A DNA stretch of 64,000 bases from Przewalskia tangutica (GCA_029844215.1 CM056733.1:69593794-69657793); one strand, 5' to 3'; counted from the first letter of the stretch, positions 25,801 to 35,976 are shown. Numbers and translations: made by a program. The notes: generated by a model not told the origin, from the sequence alone.

Positions 25801-28800
25801 GACAACAACTTAAACCATCAAGGCGATTGTCGCACCTATTTACCATATTCATTCAATACTTAAAATGTTATAACAGTGCCTAAAAGATTTCATAATTCCT
25901 TTCTTGGTTTCTTAATTCCATTTCGTCTCGCGTCACCTTATATAACTAATTACAATATCAAGTATCAATGTTTCTTTCAATTCTTAACATACAATTAGTG
26001 ACAACGCTATTAATAATAATAACAATTAAAGTGCACCAAATCAGCCCGTAAAGGTCACATAATGTCCGAAACTTTTCCATAGATTTTAGGCCATCAACAT
26101 GTAACCATTTTCCTCTTTCCTTAATTAACAATCCAACTTATCCTTCCCACAATTCCATATAATGAACACCTTATAAACCTTCACAAGTTATTCCATTTTT
26201 TTAGCACGCAATTGGTAATGAAATTTACAACACAACGTATTTCCAAAAATAGTCCATCTCCGGTTCAACATCCACAACTATCACATGCATTATCTTTAAT
26301 CCCTAGTTTTTACTAACATCCATTTCAATTCCTTAATTATACAACATGCACTTCAATCATTCAATTGAAAGAAAGAATTTTACCTTAGTTTTTGAGCCAA
26401 AACAGTCCAGGTTTCGGTGCTACGGTTCCATCGATTTTTAGCTTCAATTTTGACACTTTTTCAACTCCAAATTAACATGCATCCAATCTATAATGTTAAC
26501 CAATCATCCTTACACGTTTTCTCTTTCAAAAATTCGTCCAAAACTTGAAATTTCGTGGGCTAAATTTCTGCCCCAGTAGCAGCGTTTTTTTCACTGTTTT
26601 TGTCAGCTGAACTTGTAACGTCCATAACTCTCTACTCCGATGTCCTATCGACGAGCGGTTTGTTGCGTTGGAAACTAGACTCGACGAAATTTATTTTAGG
26701 CTTTTGAAACACCTAAAAACTCTTAATATACTAGGATATATACCTCTCCAAAGTTGAATAAAAATCTGCCCAACAGTCCCGAAATCAGCCCACTGCTGCG
26801 TCGATTTCTCTCCAATTTCTCATTTCTTTCCACTCCAAATTAACATGCAACCATTCTACAATGTTAAACCAACATTTATACACGTTTTTCTTCCCAAAAT
26901 CTTGTCTAAAAACTGAGAATTTGGACCTCGAAATTCTGCCCAGAAATAACGATTTCTTCACTGTCCTGGGTAAAAAAAAAATTGACTTCTAATTGTGATG
27001 AATTAATCTAGAAGAAGATGATAATAATGACTTCAATTCTTGCTAAGAATGGTGAAATTTCGGATTGGGATTGAGAGAGGAGAAGATGAAATTTGGGTGT
27101 TAAGAAAATGGAGTGAGATTAGAATAGAAGGGTTTTGTTCAATGCCTTGTAATTAAATCCCCAACTTCTGAATTTTTTTTCTTAAAACCTACACTTGGGT
27201 CCCTTAAATGTCCTCTTAGCTAAAAACAACCCCCAAGTAATAAATCTTAATCCCATGTCTATTAATCTCGTCACTCGTCGTCTTAAAATCTTATCGTCGT
27301 ATCTTATATACGTTACAATCTCCATGACGGGATACATGTATATATATACGTCCAATTATTATTAAAGAAATTTCCGGCGTCACATACGTCATTACCAACA
27401 ATTAATCTGTATTAGCATGTAAAAATATACTTAAGTTCGAAAATTGAATCTTAATCCTTAATGACGTTCTTAATTACGTCTTAAACTCACGAGGTGTAAC
27501 ATTGGGTTCAAGGCAGCAAAGTGGGAAAAGTCACTGCTGGGTAGGGGATTTAGCAATTATTATACCACACCCCAAAAAAAGAAGCGATTATATCATTTTC
27601 TGAAAGATCAGGTTAAGCTTTAGAAGAGGCTTTATTCATGCATTTATTTATTTTTTTGGGTGGGACTTTGTGTGTAGATGCTTGCAATGTGGACAAGTCT
27701 ATGTTTTGTATCTAGGTTACGTTTCTCCCTCTTTTCTTAAGAAAATGTTTTCCGTACAACTTTTATGTATCTAATGGATTGAGTTCTTCAAAACTTTTTT
27801 TGGGGACAAGAAATCTTTCAGCTTTGTCATATACTGCTCTAATGCTCAAAGTTGCTTGAATTATGTAGGTTCTCAAAGGACATATTTCATTGGGTAATGC
27901 ACGGTTTCCCAATGGAACAAATGGTACGAGCTATGGGATGATTTCTTAGTCTACAAATGTTTGTGGGGGATTGGATGTAGAAATATGTACTTCCACAAAC
28001 AATATTGGAATAACTTTGTGCTTTCTAGTTTAATGTTGTTTACCTGATGTGATACTCAGGATAATTGCAGAACATATGGGGACAATTTTCTTACTTATGC
28101 GTTACTGTACTTTATAGGGTATGCTCTTGACATTCTTGCTCGAACTCCTTTATGGGAGTATGGGCTTGACTATAGGCATGGTACTGGTCATGGGATTGGG
28201 TCTTACTTAAATGTCCATGAAGGTAACTTGTGCTTTGGTTTCTGGGGAGGTACTAATGTAAAGTAACAAGTTTTACTCACTTCCTTCTACTTTTATCAGG
28301 ACCTCATCAAATTAGTTTCAGACCATCAGCCCAGAATGTGCCACTACAAGTTTCAATGACCGTCACAGATGGTCAGTCTGATTTTATTTAGTCTTTGACC
28401 AAACTGAAAGTAAAGTTGTGCTTTATATCTTTTTTTGATTACTTTATATTTTTTTCTGTTTGCTTTATATTTTTCTGGTTGCTTTGTATTTTATCTAATT
28501 GCTTTATACTTTTTCTGATCCCATCAAATAAATAAATGGAGCTTTGCTCCAATATTTTGTAAGCTGCCCAGAAGTTTTACAGAATGAAATGATGTAGCTG
28601 ATAGATGTCCCTATTCATAATCAATCCCCAAGTTGCTTTTCTTACTAGAAAATGAGGCACAGATATCATTGGTAATCATATCCTGCTGTTTGAGAAAGAC
28701 TGCAAAAAAGCGGTCTAGGTAGGCTTTGTATGTACAGAATTACGTGTATTGGTTATCCAACAAATTGCTTCTTTTATTTTTTGGGAGTTGAAATTAGCAC

Positions 28801-29569
28801 CAACCATTTGTGAATTGGTCCTTGAAACTTTTTTTTATATCCATGCAAAATATTCTTATTTTGCCAACTTCATATATAACTAATTGTCTTCTCCTAATTT
28901 CGTCTAAGTCATGATTTTGCTGGCTTCAACATTTGAAGATGTTAACTGTGGGATTGTATTTTCCAGAACCTGGTTACTACGAGGATGGAAAATTTGGTAT
29001 AAGATTGGAGAATGTGCTTATTGTCAAAGAGGGCAATACTAAGTTCAACTTTGGCGACAAGGGTTACCTGACATTTGAGCATATAACTTGGGTAAGTTTA
29101 TCAGCACTAAATGTTGCCCCACCTGTGTCGGATCCTTCAAAAATATACTATTTTTGGAGGATCCGACACGCACCCATCGAAGAGTCCGAGTAACATAGTA
29201 TCAACATTATATTGTTGTATATTGTCTATGTTCTCACACCCACGGAACACCTAATGGACATATGCGTAAACATATTTTGCATGTGTATATACCTTGCTAT
29301 TCTGGTCCACGAAAAAAGAAGAAAGTTGGCCTTTTGTTCTCCGCTTGTTGTCTTTAAGATGCTACATGTAGTAATTTACTCTTATGTTTATTCTTTATTG
29401 GGTCTAGGCACCATATCAGAGGAAATTGATTGATCTGAGCCTTCTGGTGCCCGAAGAGATCAAATGGTTGAATGACTACCACTCTAAATGCTCGGAAATC
29501 CTCGCCCCTTACTTGAATCAATCTGAAATGGAATGGCTGAAGAGGGCTACTGCACCTATTGCAGCTTGA
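7812..29569 (+). CDS. APP1: Xaa-Pro aminopeptidase P, 16 exons, intact
   Basis: Exons: 7812-7904, 8076-8139, 8341-8480, 9491-9775, 9876-9998, 10090-10359, 11646-11732, 21985-22052, 22688-22754, 23373-23507, 23631-23711, 27869-27923, 28118-28222, 28300-28371, 28967-29091, 29408-29569. All introns are GT-AG, phases match, and the sum is 1932 nt (643 residues), close to the usual plant length. The enzyme removes N-terminal residues preceding proline and is generally a cytosolic Mn-dependent M24B peptidase. Two creatinase-like N-terminal domains (about 10-160 and 165-325) precede the pita-bread catalytic domain (about 326-575) and a short C-terminal domain. Metal ligands seen: D440 (CDSGAQ), D451 (TTDIT), H514 (GTGHGIG), E549 (TDEPGYYEDG) and E563 (RLENV). 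H420 and H523 match catalytic histidines. No signal peptide is visible. No frameshift or stop was found despite heavy transposon load in introns 7 and 11. Confidence 0.96.
8591..8817. mobile_element. Stowaway-like MITE in APP1 intron 3
   Basis: A diverged relative of the element at 221-440. Ends TCCCCGTCACAGTTCATGTG and the inverse of GCCACATAAATTGAGAAAGA pair imperfectly, and the interior shares the family's order of motifs (ATAAATCATCTCA, AAAGTTTAAA). It is non-coding and lies in sense-strand intron sequence between exons 3 and 4. Confidence 0.7.
8850..9063 (-). mobile_element. tRNA-derived SINE-like unit, minus strand
   Basis: Read on the minus strand from about 9063, the sequence has an A-box-like TAGCTCAATTGG followed about 35 nt later by a B-box-like AAGTTTGAGCC, the spacing of a Pol III internal promoter in a tRNA-derived SINE. 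It does not fold as a complete tRNA and continues into about 150 bp of unrelated body sequence. The far boundary and the target duplication are unclear. Confidence 0.5.
10745..10975 (+). mobile_element. SolS-like SINE in APP1 intron 6
   Basis: Contains a good B box GGTTCAAATC at about 10830-10839 and, downstream, a GGGTAGCCGGTGGAATACTC block at 10910-10930 that matches the body of solanaceous SINEs as I recall them, ending in an A-rich tail near 10955. It shares the 3' body type with the truncated minus-strand copy at 2887-3810. The exact 5' end and target duplication could not be fixed by eye. Confidence 0.6.
11995..12602. mobile_element. Probable hAT-like element in APP1 intron 7
   Basis: The left end CAATGGTGGACCCAAGAA and the inverse of the right end AGATCCTGGATCCGCCTCTG pair imperfectly and resemble the ends of the 7404-7577 MITE. 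No matching 8-bp duplication was found, so the boundaries or the call may be wrong. The interior is non-coding. Confidence 0.4.
13600..14700 (-). pseudogene. LINE reverse transcriptase remnant
   Basis: Minus-strand reverse transcriptase remnant of the RTE LINE. The clearest run, 14363-14157, carries QFEFMPGRSTTEVIYLIRRL followed by DLEKAYDKVP, the finger and first catalytic motif (FxDxxKA-type) of RTE polymerases. The FADD catalytic box can be read on the minus strand within 13921-13940. Frames change several times between these blocks, so no full-length product is possible. Confidence 0.85.
14999..15553 (-). pseudogene. LINE AP-endonuclease C-terminal remnant
   Basis: A 184-codon open stretch matching the C-terminal part of the APE-type endonuclease and the linker to the polymerase in plant RTE LINEs. 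Visible motifs are GDRNGGG, the SVAKTQIDFLLL block (catalytic Asp of endonuclease) and TTRHKLLVMD (catalytic His). The N-terminal endonuclease part is out of frame upstream (15554-15660). Confidence 0.85.
16522..16663 (+). repeat. Copia element 5' LTR
   Basis: Short LTR (142 bp) with TG...CA termini, followed directly by the TGGTATCAGAGC primer-binding site complementary to initiator tRNA-Met. It pairs with 21461-21602. Confidence 0.93.
17201..17946 (+). pseudogene. Copia gag remnant
   Basis: Starts at ATG 17201 but meets TGA at codon 14. The frame then resumes with the copia gag start motif (LMGSSNYLAWASSIELWCKD near 17278) and continues as UBN2/Retrotran-gag-type sequence to 17946, with at least one more interruption around 17465. 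The nucleocapsid part follows at 17974-18110, where two CCHC knuckles (CSYCHKFGHTREVC and CNHCYKFGHTRDVC) lie in tandem about 76 bp apart. Two near-identical knuckles suggest an internal duplication. Confidence 0.8.
18660..19560 (+). pseudogene. Copia integrase remnant
   Basis: Contains the pre-integrase zinc-binding region (HKRLGYPSLSKL, then CESCQLGKH at about 18775-18805) and the integrase core with HSDIWGP and SFIDD aspartates, and later SDNALEY. The run is broken at 19199-19201 by TAG and again by frameshift near 19560. Non-functional. Confidence 0.85.
20020..20930 (+). pseudogene. Copia reverse transcriptase remnant
   Basis: The best-preserved block of the element, open from 20241 to 20924. 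It shows DIKNAFLHGDLEEEVYIEQP and the catalytic YVDD at 20505-20516, followed by KHLFQHFQTKDLG and the GMIRSEADHSVF region, all typical of copia RT. Frame breaks lie before 20230 and after 20924. Confidence 0.9.
20960..21360 (+). pseudogene. Copia RNase H remnant
   Basis: RNase H with GYTDADYAESPSDRRS (first catalytic Asp), a TGA at 21070-21072, then SSAESEYRAMA (catalytic Glu) and CDNKATLHIASNS (catalytic Asp) and the terminal TKHIEIDCHFVR motif. Separated from RT by a frameshift. Confidence 0.88.
21461..21602 (+). repeat. Copia element 3' LTR
   Basis: The 142-bp partner of 16522-16663, preceded by a purine-rich tract and followed by target duplication GATAC at 21603-21607. Confidence 0.93.
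22388..22411. repeat. (AT)12 microsatellite
   Basis: 24 bp of uninterrupted AT dinucleotides in APP1 intron 8. Likely polymorphic. Confidence 0.95.
24170..27501 (-). mobile_element. Solo LTR of a gypsy element
   Basis: A 3.3-kb LTR without internal region in APP1 intron 11. On the plus strand it begins TGTCACGACCCGACC and ends GAGGTGTAACA, with a 5-bp duplication TTGGG at 24165-24169 and 27502-27506. Matching TSDs show a whole element inserted and then collapsed by LTR-LTR recombination. The CGGGTCGTGACA terminus read on the minus strand fits a Tekay/Del-like LTR 3' end, so the parent was antisense to APP1. The first half is related to 59303-60990. It contains a five-copy tandem repeat and a diverged internal duplication (about 26440-26610 and 26800-26970). 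Confidence 0.85.
24848..25080. repeat. Five-copy 47-bp tandem repeat in solo LTR
   Basis: Five units of about 47 bp sharing ACTACCCGGCCCATTCTGGG and GGTCCTCAT; the spacer at the unit junction varies (TGCTTTATA, TCTGCG, TTTTCG). The last unit is most diverged. Such minisatellites are common in gypsy LTRs. Confidence 0.92.
29108..29198. mobile_element. Hairpin MITE fragment in last APP1 intron
   Basis: Two 21-bp arms, 29125-29145 and 29149-29169, form an inverted repeat with one mismatch and a 3-nt loop (core TGTCGGATCC). The outer ends ATGTTGCCC and GAGTAACAT pair weakly. The layout matches an abundant solanaceous hairpin repeat that I recall, here with an internal deletion on its left side. 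It starts about 16 bp after the exon 15 splice donor. Confidence 0.6.
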
Positions 29570-29643
29570 GATGTTCCTCTCTATCTCTCAAGGTTTAGCG
29601 GTAGTGCTCTCTTCTCGGTTCCAAAGTGTAATGGTCTTAACTC

Positions 29644-29649
29644 AATAAA
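29644..29649 (+). terminator. APP1 polyadenylation signal
   Basis: AATAAA 75 bp after the APP1 stop codon, within a normal distance for a plant near-upstream element. A cleavage site would be expected about 10-30 bp downstream. Confidence 0.6.
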
Positions 29650-30861
29650 GTTCGTAAAATTCAGCATCCACAGTGCTCATAGAGCAAAAACTACTCTTAT
29701 TATAAGTATTTGTTTATTACTGCATTTGGAGGTGGTGGCGCTGGAAAAAAGAAAGGTTAAGCTTTTAATGGCTTCTATTTGAGTTTTGCTTGACACTTCT
29801 TTGCTGGGAAAAAATGCACACCCTCTTTTGAAAAAAGCCTAACAATGCAAATATTGATATGGATAAGATAGTCTTAACTAAATAGGTAAAGATAGTAAAC
29901 AAAAATGAAAAATGTAAAATGAAATGACATCCTGATATAAAACCCTGTTGCCTTAGATGATTTCCTCAGCTACTGAAAGATGAAGCCAAGCTCAAGTAGC
30001 AAGATAGAGAACTTGATATTAAGCAGGGTCAGGTAAATTACTTTTTAAGTATATGTTTTGTTCAATGCGACTTTGAATGCCGATTGTTGCACTGTTTTCA
30101 ACGATGTCGTGTATCTTCTGCTCACTTGAAAAAACCCATTTGAAATATTGAAGCGGCCTGTGCTCAATCAGAGGATTATCTTGTTTCCATCTTACTGTTA
30201 AGTTATTGCTCGTAAAGGAAGTAATTTCAATGACAAACAAACGCAACACAGTAAATCAGTGACGTGCCATAACACAACATAGTAAATCGGTGAGGGCCAT
30301 CGATTAGTGCCATATCATTATCCGTTACTTGGCGGATAGTCATTATAGTTTAATTTAGGAGGTCCATCGATCAATTTTACTTTGATATTATCTCTGTCAT
30401 GAGATCAGGGAGATCGGCAATTTTTCTTAACTTTCTCTCTCTCTCTTTTTTTTTTTTCTCTCGAAAACTTGCTACAAGTAGATCTTTTACATTATGGATG
30501 TATATGACTTTAACTCTGAATTAAATAAGACAGGCGAATGCAAATTGTCAAAGCAATTTTGTTTTTAGGTTCTTTTCCCTATGCTTCTACATACTTTTCT
30601 CTCTCTCCCTCTATAGCAATTAGCATGTGAGAGTGAGAAATGGACATTTATATAGAGAGTGTTTATTTTATGAATTTCCTGAGCGGTCTGCAAATTCAGA
30701 ATAAATATTCATCAATTTATTATGGAATATGTTTTCCCTAACTATTTCACACATTATAAAAGCATCAAATGATACCATTCTTATCGTTCCAACACTTTCG
30801 ACTATACCATATCATTGTGAAATCATTTGATTGGATTAGTTTGTTAAATATCATTAATTAA
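29650..30861. other. Intergenic DNA, low-complexity only
   Basis: AT-rich DNA with CT-rich runs at about 30432-30462 and 30600-30615 and a short direct repeat (GTAAATCGGTGA-type) near 30250-30290. A 76-codon minus-strand frame at 30249-30019 has no recognisable domain. No convincing gene. Confidence 0.4.
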
Positions 30862-31417
30862 TACTCGATAAATTAATAACCTCTCTAAAATAATATTTTT
30901 TCTCAGTCCCGACTTGGGTTCAAGGTCTAAATTAATAATTTTGATAAATTAATAAGATAATAATTTTCCGGAAGACCCTTATATAAATTTATGGTCCATT
31001 CAATATTATAAATTAATAATTCTATAAAATTACAAATATAACTAGGACAACTTAGTAAAATATGATTCTATTGTTGTTTTTAAAATTTAAATCTAGGAGT
31101 ATTTCATCTCTAACTTTCCTTACTGCATCCAAAAGCTCCGGTGTTGCGTTCTCATACTGCAACAAAAAACTATGAAGAGTTGTTGTCGTTATGAGTGCCT
31201 CCTTCCGCGTAATTGGTTACAAATGTATTATATCATCTTCAGTTTCATCCTCAATAGGATTTTCAACAATACTAGCTACAATTTTTTCTAAATTTTGGAC
31301 CTCTGAACATATATCATTTTCACCCGGGTAATTCAATAGGTGATTGACATCCATTTTGTTGCGGTACCCAAGACCATTAATCATCGTATCAAGTTAATGA
31401 ATGCCTTCTTCAGTAGT

Positions 31418-32058
31418 TCATTCATTTAAATTCCTTGAGGTTACTTCATCCTGCGAACGAATTTTACAGTGTCGAAAATAATTTGCTATTGTCTCTTGCT
31501 GAATATTTATCGTCCAAGCTGAGACTGCAAGATTGATGACATCTAAAACATTAATCTTTTCTGGATCAGATTCTTCCAACTCATAGCCCTCTAATACCCT
31601 ACGGTAAAATCTCATACGATAGTGCATCTTGAAAGTTCTTATTACCCATGCATCACATGGTTGGATTTTTGATGTCATTTTGGGTGGCAAAAAATACAAC
31701 TCAATATTATGTAGTCCTTCAATATTTTTTGGATGGGCTGGACAATTATCTACCACCAACAAAATTCTTCGATCATGCATTTTCTGGTCCAGCCAACGAA
31801 CATATTCATCAAAAAGCGCACTCGTCATCCATGCTCGTGTGTTGGAACGATATTGACAATTCAAGCTGTTCATGTTGACATTTTTGAAGCAACGTGGCTT
31901 TGCGTACTTTTCAATAACCCATAAAGGATTTTTTTCAGAGCCATCCTCATTGCAACAAATAACAATTGTAAGCCTTTCTTTACTTTGTTTTCTTCCTTCA
32001 AGTTATTTCGTTGCAAGATAATGATCAGCTTGTAACCTGTAAAACAAACCAGTTTCAT
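31418..32058 (-). pseudogene. Pogo transposase DDE domain remnant
   Basis: Minus-strand frame 31873-31418 holds the C-terminal half of a DDE_1/CENP-B-type transposase: LLVVDNCPAHP (second catalytic Asp), then about 31 residues later KIQPCD (third Asp), and the MHYRMRFYRRV and NIQQETIANYFRHC tails. The N-terminal part of the catalytic domain (32058-31870) is in another frame. Frame breaks make it non-functional. Homologous host genes also exist, but the flanking TIR points to a transposon. Confidence 0.82.
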
Positions 32059-32186
32059 TCATATTAAAAACATCCTTCATACGATACTGGTTTATTTTTT
32101 CTCTTATAGCCACCATTAGTTCTCCATGTCCTCTATGTCAACATAACCACTCTCTCCAAAGCGACGAAATGAATTGATACCACGTC

Positions 32187-32519
32187 TTAGCTTGAACTTC
32201 TCAAGCCAACCTTGAGAAAATTTGTGCGACTCAGGAGGTTGTTGAGGGTATAAAGTTTCATCGTGTTTCTTGCCTTCTCCAAAATTAGCTCTTCGGACAT
32301 GTTTACACGTTCTTGGTATTGGAGAAACTCATAAAGAACCTTCTCGATCTCTGGATATTTTGTAGGTTTGTGTCGCTTGGTATCCCTTTTTTTTTCTAAG
32401 TTAGCCGAAAGGTACTCAGATGATCGCTTGAGTGTGTTCGATATTATACCTTGACTAACTTTCAAGTGAAAATTTTCATCAATCCACTGTTGCAAATCTT
32501 TTTGAGTGCATATGGGGTG
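32187..32519 (-). pseudogene. Pogo transposase DNA-binding remnant
   Basis: Minus-strand stretch with the second helix-turn-helix (HTH_CENPB type): QQWIDENFHLKVSQGIISNT and later EKVLYEFLQYQERVNMSEEL. Its 5' end stops at the TAT insertion (32525) and continues in the same frame at 44517-44513, where the target site ATCTC was duplicated. A frameshift near 32240 separates it from the catalytic region. Confidence 0.8.
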
Positions 32520-33317
32520 ATCTCTGTTGACACCCAATTTTGACCCTCCCGTCCAGTCATTAACTATAAAATTACACTAATTTTCCACAATAATTCTAAT
32601 AATTTTAAAATAATAAAATACAGCAATAAAACATTAATATAGGCATAAATAAACAATTTAGTAATAAATAATAAATACATAAAATAATAATCTAACATAC
32701 GCGTTTTTAATAATAGCATTCATAAAAAAGAGAATTAAGAAGTCCTATCTGCATTTAGCATTTAAATAACTCAATTTTTATTTAATAAGTCTTAATAATG
32801 ACATCACTTTATAAACATTAAACACTAATTAAATAACACACCCGCATTTATTATTATAATTCAAACTTAGACTAATAAAACACCTAAAATTTAATCACAA
32901 TTTAAATAATTTAATTTGTCACTAATTAGATACCTAAAACTAATACCTATTAATGACTAACTACCCTTATTAATATCACCAGCCCACATTCTACCCAGCC
33001 CTCTACCCGTCGCCCAGGCCCAATCCCCACAACCTGTATCTTTTCCCCTTTACCTACCCAAGCCACACGACTGCCTCATATTACTTGCCCATCGTCCCCA
33101 TCACCGTAACCTTCACGTAACCCTAAAACCTTCTCGCTGTCGCCATGCCCGGATTTCTCGCCGGAGAATCCGGGGTTTCCATTTACCCACGCACATCCAG
33201 CCAGATCTTCCTACCATAACTTCAAGTCGTTTACCTTACCCAAATCTCGTCAAAAATCACACGAAATCAGTACGAAATCGCATTGATTGCTTACCAACTT
33301 TAGAACCCAAACCAGGG

Positions 33318-33327
33318 CTATATAAAG
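33318..33327 (+). promoter_or_regulatory. LTR TATA box
   Basis: CTATATAAAG, conserved in LTR2 at about 41880-41889, lies about 0.8 kb into the LTR. Transcription would start near 33350, giving U3 of about 0.8 kb and a long R-U5 of about 2.6 kb. Inferred, with no expression data. Confidence 0.55.
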
Positions 33328-34673
33328 CACATGCAATAGGCATTTATAGGGGGGGGGAGCATCATATCGTGGTGCACAAACGATATCACAGACAAGAGAG
33401 CACAGTAGGGCACAATTGGAAGAGCACAGCAGGGCAGAGCACAGAAGGCAGGGCTCAGTCATGCAACCATCGTTTTTACACATACGAGCATTCGAAGAGC
33501 GGATTCCAATCAAGCCATTCAGAATAGGAACACCATCTTAATAGCCAATCATTTTCGCAAAAACCTCCTTCCTTCTTTCCACTGCATTAGCAATCCCTCC
33601 GAGTGGACCGACGACTTGATACGCTCGGTTCTTGTCGGAGAAAGGTAAACCCGTTCTCTTTCAGATTTCTTGGGTGATTTACGCTTTATAATTTGTTTGA
33701 ATGATGTGTTCTGCTAGTTGTGTTTAATACCATTGTCGTATGATTTGAAGTGCATTCGTTTATGTCGAATCTGTTAGTCAGAATTTAATCGCTATTAGTA
33801 TTTGTAATTCTGTTTTGTTAGTGTGATTAGTCTGATATCAGCATCGATAACGTTTTTTTTAGGACAGATAATATCCGATCTTATTTGCGTTTTGTTAAGA
33901 GGATATGATGCAGTTGTGGGTATCCATTCAGTCTACTGAGTATTCTCTACATATTTGAGTGACCTCTTTTGTATTAGTGTGTTGATCCCAATATTGATCT
34001 CAATATCCCTGTATACTAACAAAACAAGCAAATCCTATATGTCCTCTATGTCTAACAATCAAAACTATACCAATGTTAGCATCTCTTGGGTCATTCCCAT
34101 GCCTTAATGAACCTGCCCCTGTTTGCATCATATCTTGGTTTATACTCATGTTCTTGTATAGTAGACATGTATGGAAGACAGTCTGATATTGGAAACTACT
34201 TAAGTGAATAGAAAGGTCTAAGAAATGGTTTAAACTTAGGGATATGAAGACCTTTGATTCTTATTGAGTCATGCATTATCTACCTGTGAGTGTGTGTTGT
34301 CTTTTCTTGGTATGCATCTGAATCATGTGCATGTTTATCTATGTCAAATAGTTTGTTAAGCGAGGGATATGTTAGGAGTAATTTCGGTTTGGTTTGTATC
34401 GCTACTGTCAAGATTCACTATGATGTATGTAGAATAAAAGTGTTTGTATGAGATTGCATTGACTTTGATTTCTTGCTAAGGGTATAAATTGGTTCTATAT
34501 TTCTAATTTCTTGTTAAACTTGACTTAAAAAATCATGAACCATGCCCTAAGTTCTCTATGTATGGGTTGCTTGTTTACTTAATATTCAAGTCTTATACAT
34601 GGATACTCGGTTTGGACTTGCGTGTTTCGGGTTTGTCTAGTAATCCGAGTCTGTTTATTTGGTTAATATTTAG

Positions 34674-35030
34674 TTGTTAAGAAAAGAGATAAAATGTACC
34701 TTTATTGCTCTCGTGTGTTTTATTATAGGTATCGTGTTTGTTCACTCTGTTAGGATTAGTTTGAGTTGCCTTCTAATCCTTATTATTATTATTATTTTTT
34801 TTTACATGAACCACATTGGGAGCAACGAAGAGTCTCACAACGAGACCCATCTTGAGCTACTTCAAATGAAGGCCCGCATTTATGTGCATCCATCTCGCAT
34901 AGGAAAATTCCAAACCTCGGCGAAAGGACATCGCCGTTTCTTCGAGTCCTTATTAGTTCATATCCTCACCCTATTCATTTGTTGTAATTATTTGTCTAAC
35001 ATTACGCTATTAGTAGTATACTTAGAATAA
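34674..35030 (+). other. Short ORF conserved in both LTRs
   Basis: From MNHIGSNEESHNETHLELLQ (34806) the peptide has 74 residues and is identical to its LTR2 copy at 43363-43587. The start upstream differs because a TTA repeat differs in length. The C-terminal third is hydrophobic (LLVHILTLFICC), the middle basic. I do not recognise it. It lies in the long leader, so translation is uncertain. It may be a captured exon. Confidence 0.3.
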
Positions 35031-35958
35031 TTAAACTTTGGGATATCATTACAAATAGTTTAACCCTAGAAATTCACTCTCCTTTTATTAGTTATTTTTA
35101 TGACTAGTTATGCATCGCCTAAGCCATACTAAATGACATTAAATATCCACGTAGTTAAAGTGTCACTCTATTAAATCCTTATCATAATAAATTAATTTCT
35201 TCATAAACTCTTACTAACATTCATAATCAAAGTTGTTTTGTTAGCCTTTTCATAATAGGTAATTTAAAGTTCATCGCTTAACTTACTTGCCTTTTAAGAT
35301 TGTCATGCATGTCTAATTTTTTGCCAAAATAATCTAACTTGCATCATAAAACCAACAGTTTTGTTTCTTATTAAACTCATAACAAATTTTCTCCTAAATT
35401 CTCAAAAAATCATCTTAAGCATTTTTCATATAAATATTATACGCAGGTTAAGCAAGATTAATCTAGCTAGCAGTACACATAATTAGTCCATAAATAAGCT
35501 TTGCATCATTTACATTTTTTTGCCCTAGTTCTTATAAACTATATCAAACATGCATTTTTATAAAACATTTTGAAGCATCTTTTATATTTTCAAAACCAAC
35601 ATTTTTAAACATAATAATTACCCTAGGTTTGAACGGACAACCGCAAGTTAGCGGATCCTTTAGGGTGCCTAACCCCTTCCCTTTAGGATAATAAAGAACC
35701 CTTACCCAGAATCTCATTAAGTTTAGCAGACCATTAAATGGAGTTAATGTTTACTTTAAACTAGTTAACATTTAGGTGTCCTAATTCACCCAAATAATTA
35801 GGTGGCGACTCCGTGAACCCTAGCACCCTTTAGCATTTAGCACCTTTTAATATTTTAGTATTTTAGCTATTTTAGCATTTTATTATTTATTTTCTAACAT
35901 TTCTATTTAAGCAGGGTTCGCTTTTAGAAAGTCGCGGTCGAAATCGGGCGCGACAGAA

Positions 35959-35976
35959 TGACGACTCCGCTGGGGA
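35959..35976 (+). other. Primer-binding site (tRNA-Arg type)
   Basis: TGACGACTCCGCTGGGGA, 3 bp after the 5' LTR, close to the TGGCGACTCCGCTGGGGA primer site of Ogre/TAT elements. One mismatch near its 5' end. Confidence 0.7.

Larger units (their letters stand above)
32525..35955 (+). repeat. TAT-like element 5' LTR
   Basis: A 3.43-kb LTR starting TGTTGACACCCAATTTTGAC and ending AAATCGGGCGCGACA. A TATA box lies at 33318-33327. A GC-rich purine-biased stretch (33340-33450) follows the putative start. A conserved short frame is at 34806-35030. Confidence 0.93.

Noticed and set aside
30019..30249. 76-codon minus-strand frame downstream of APP1
   Set aside because: No domain recognised, no neighbours supporting it, and length is within chance for AT-rich DNA.
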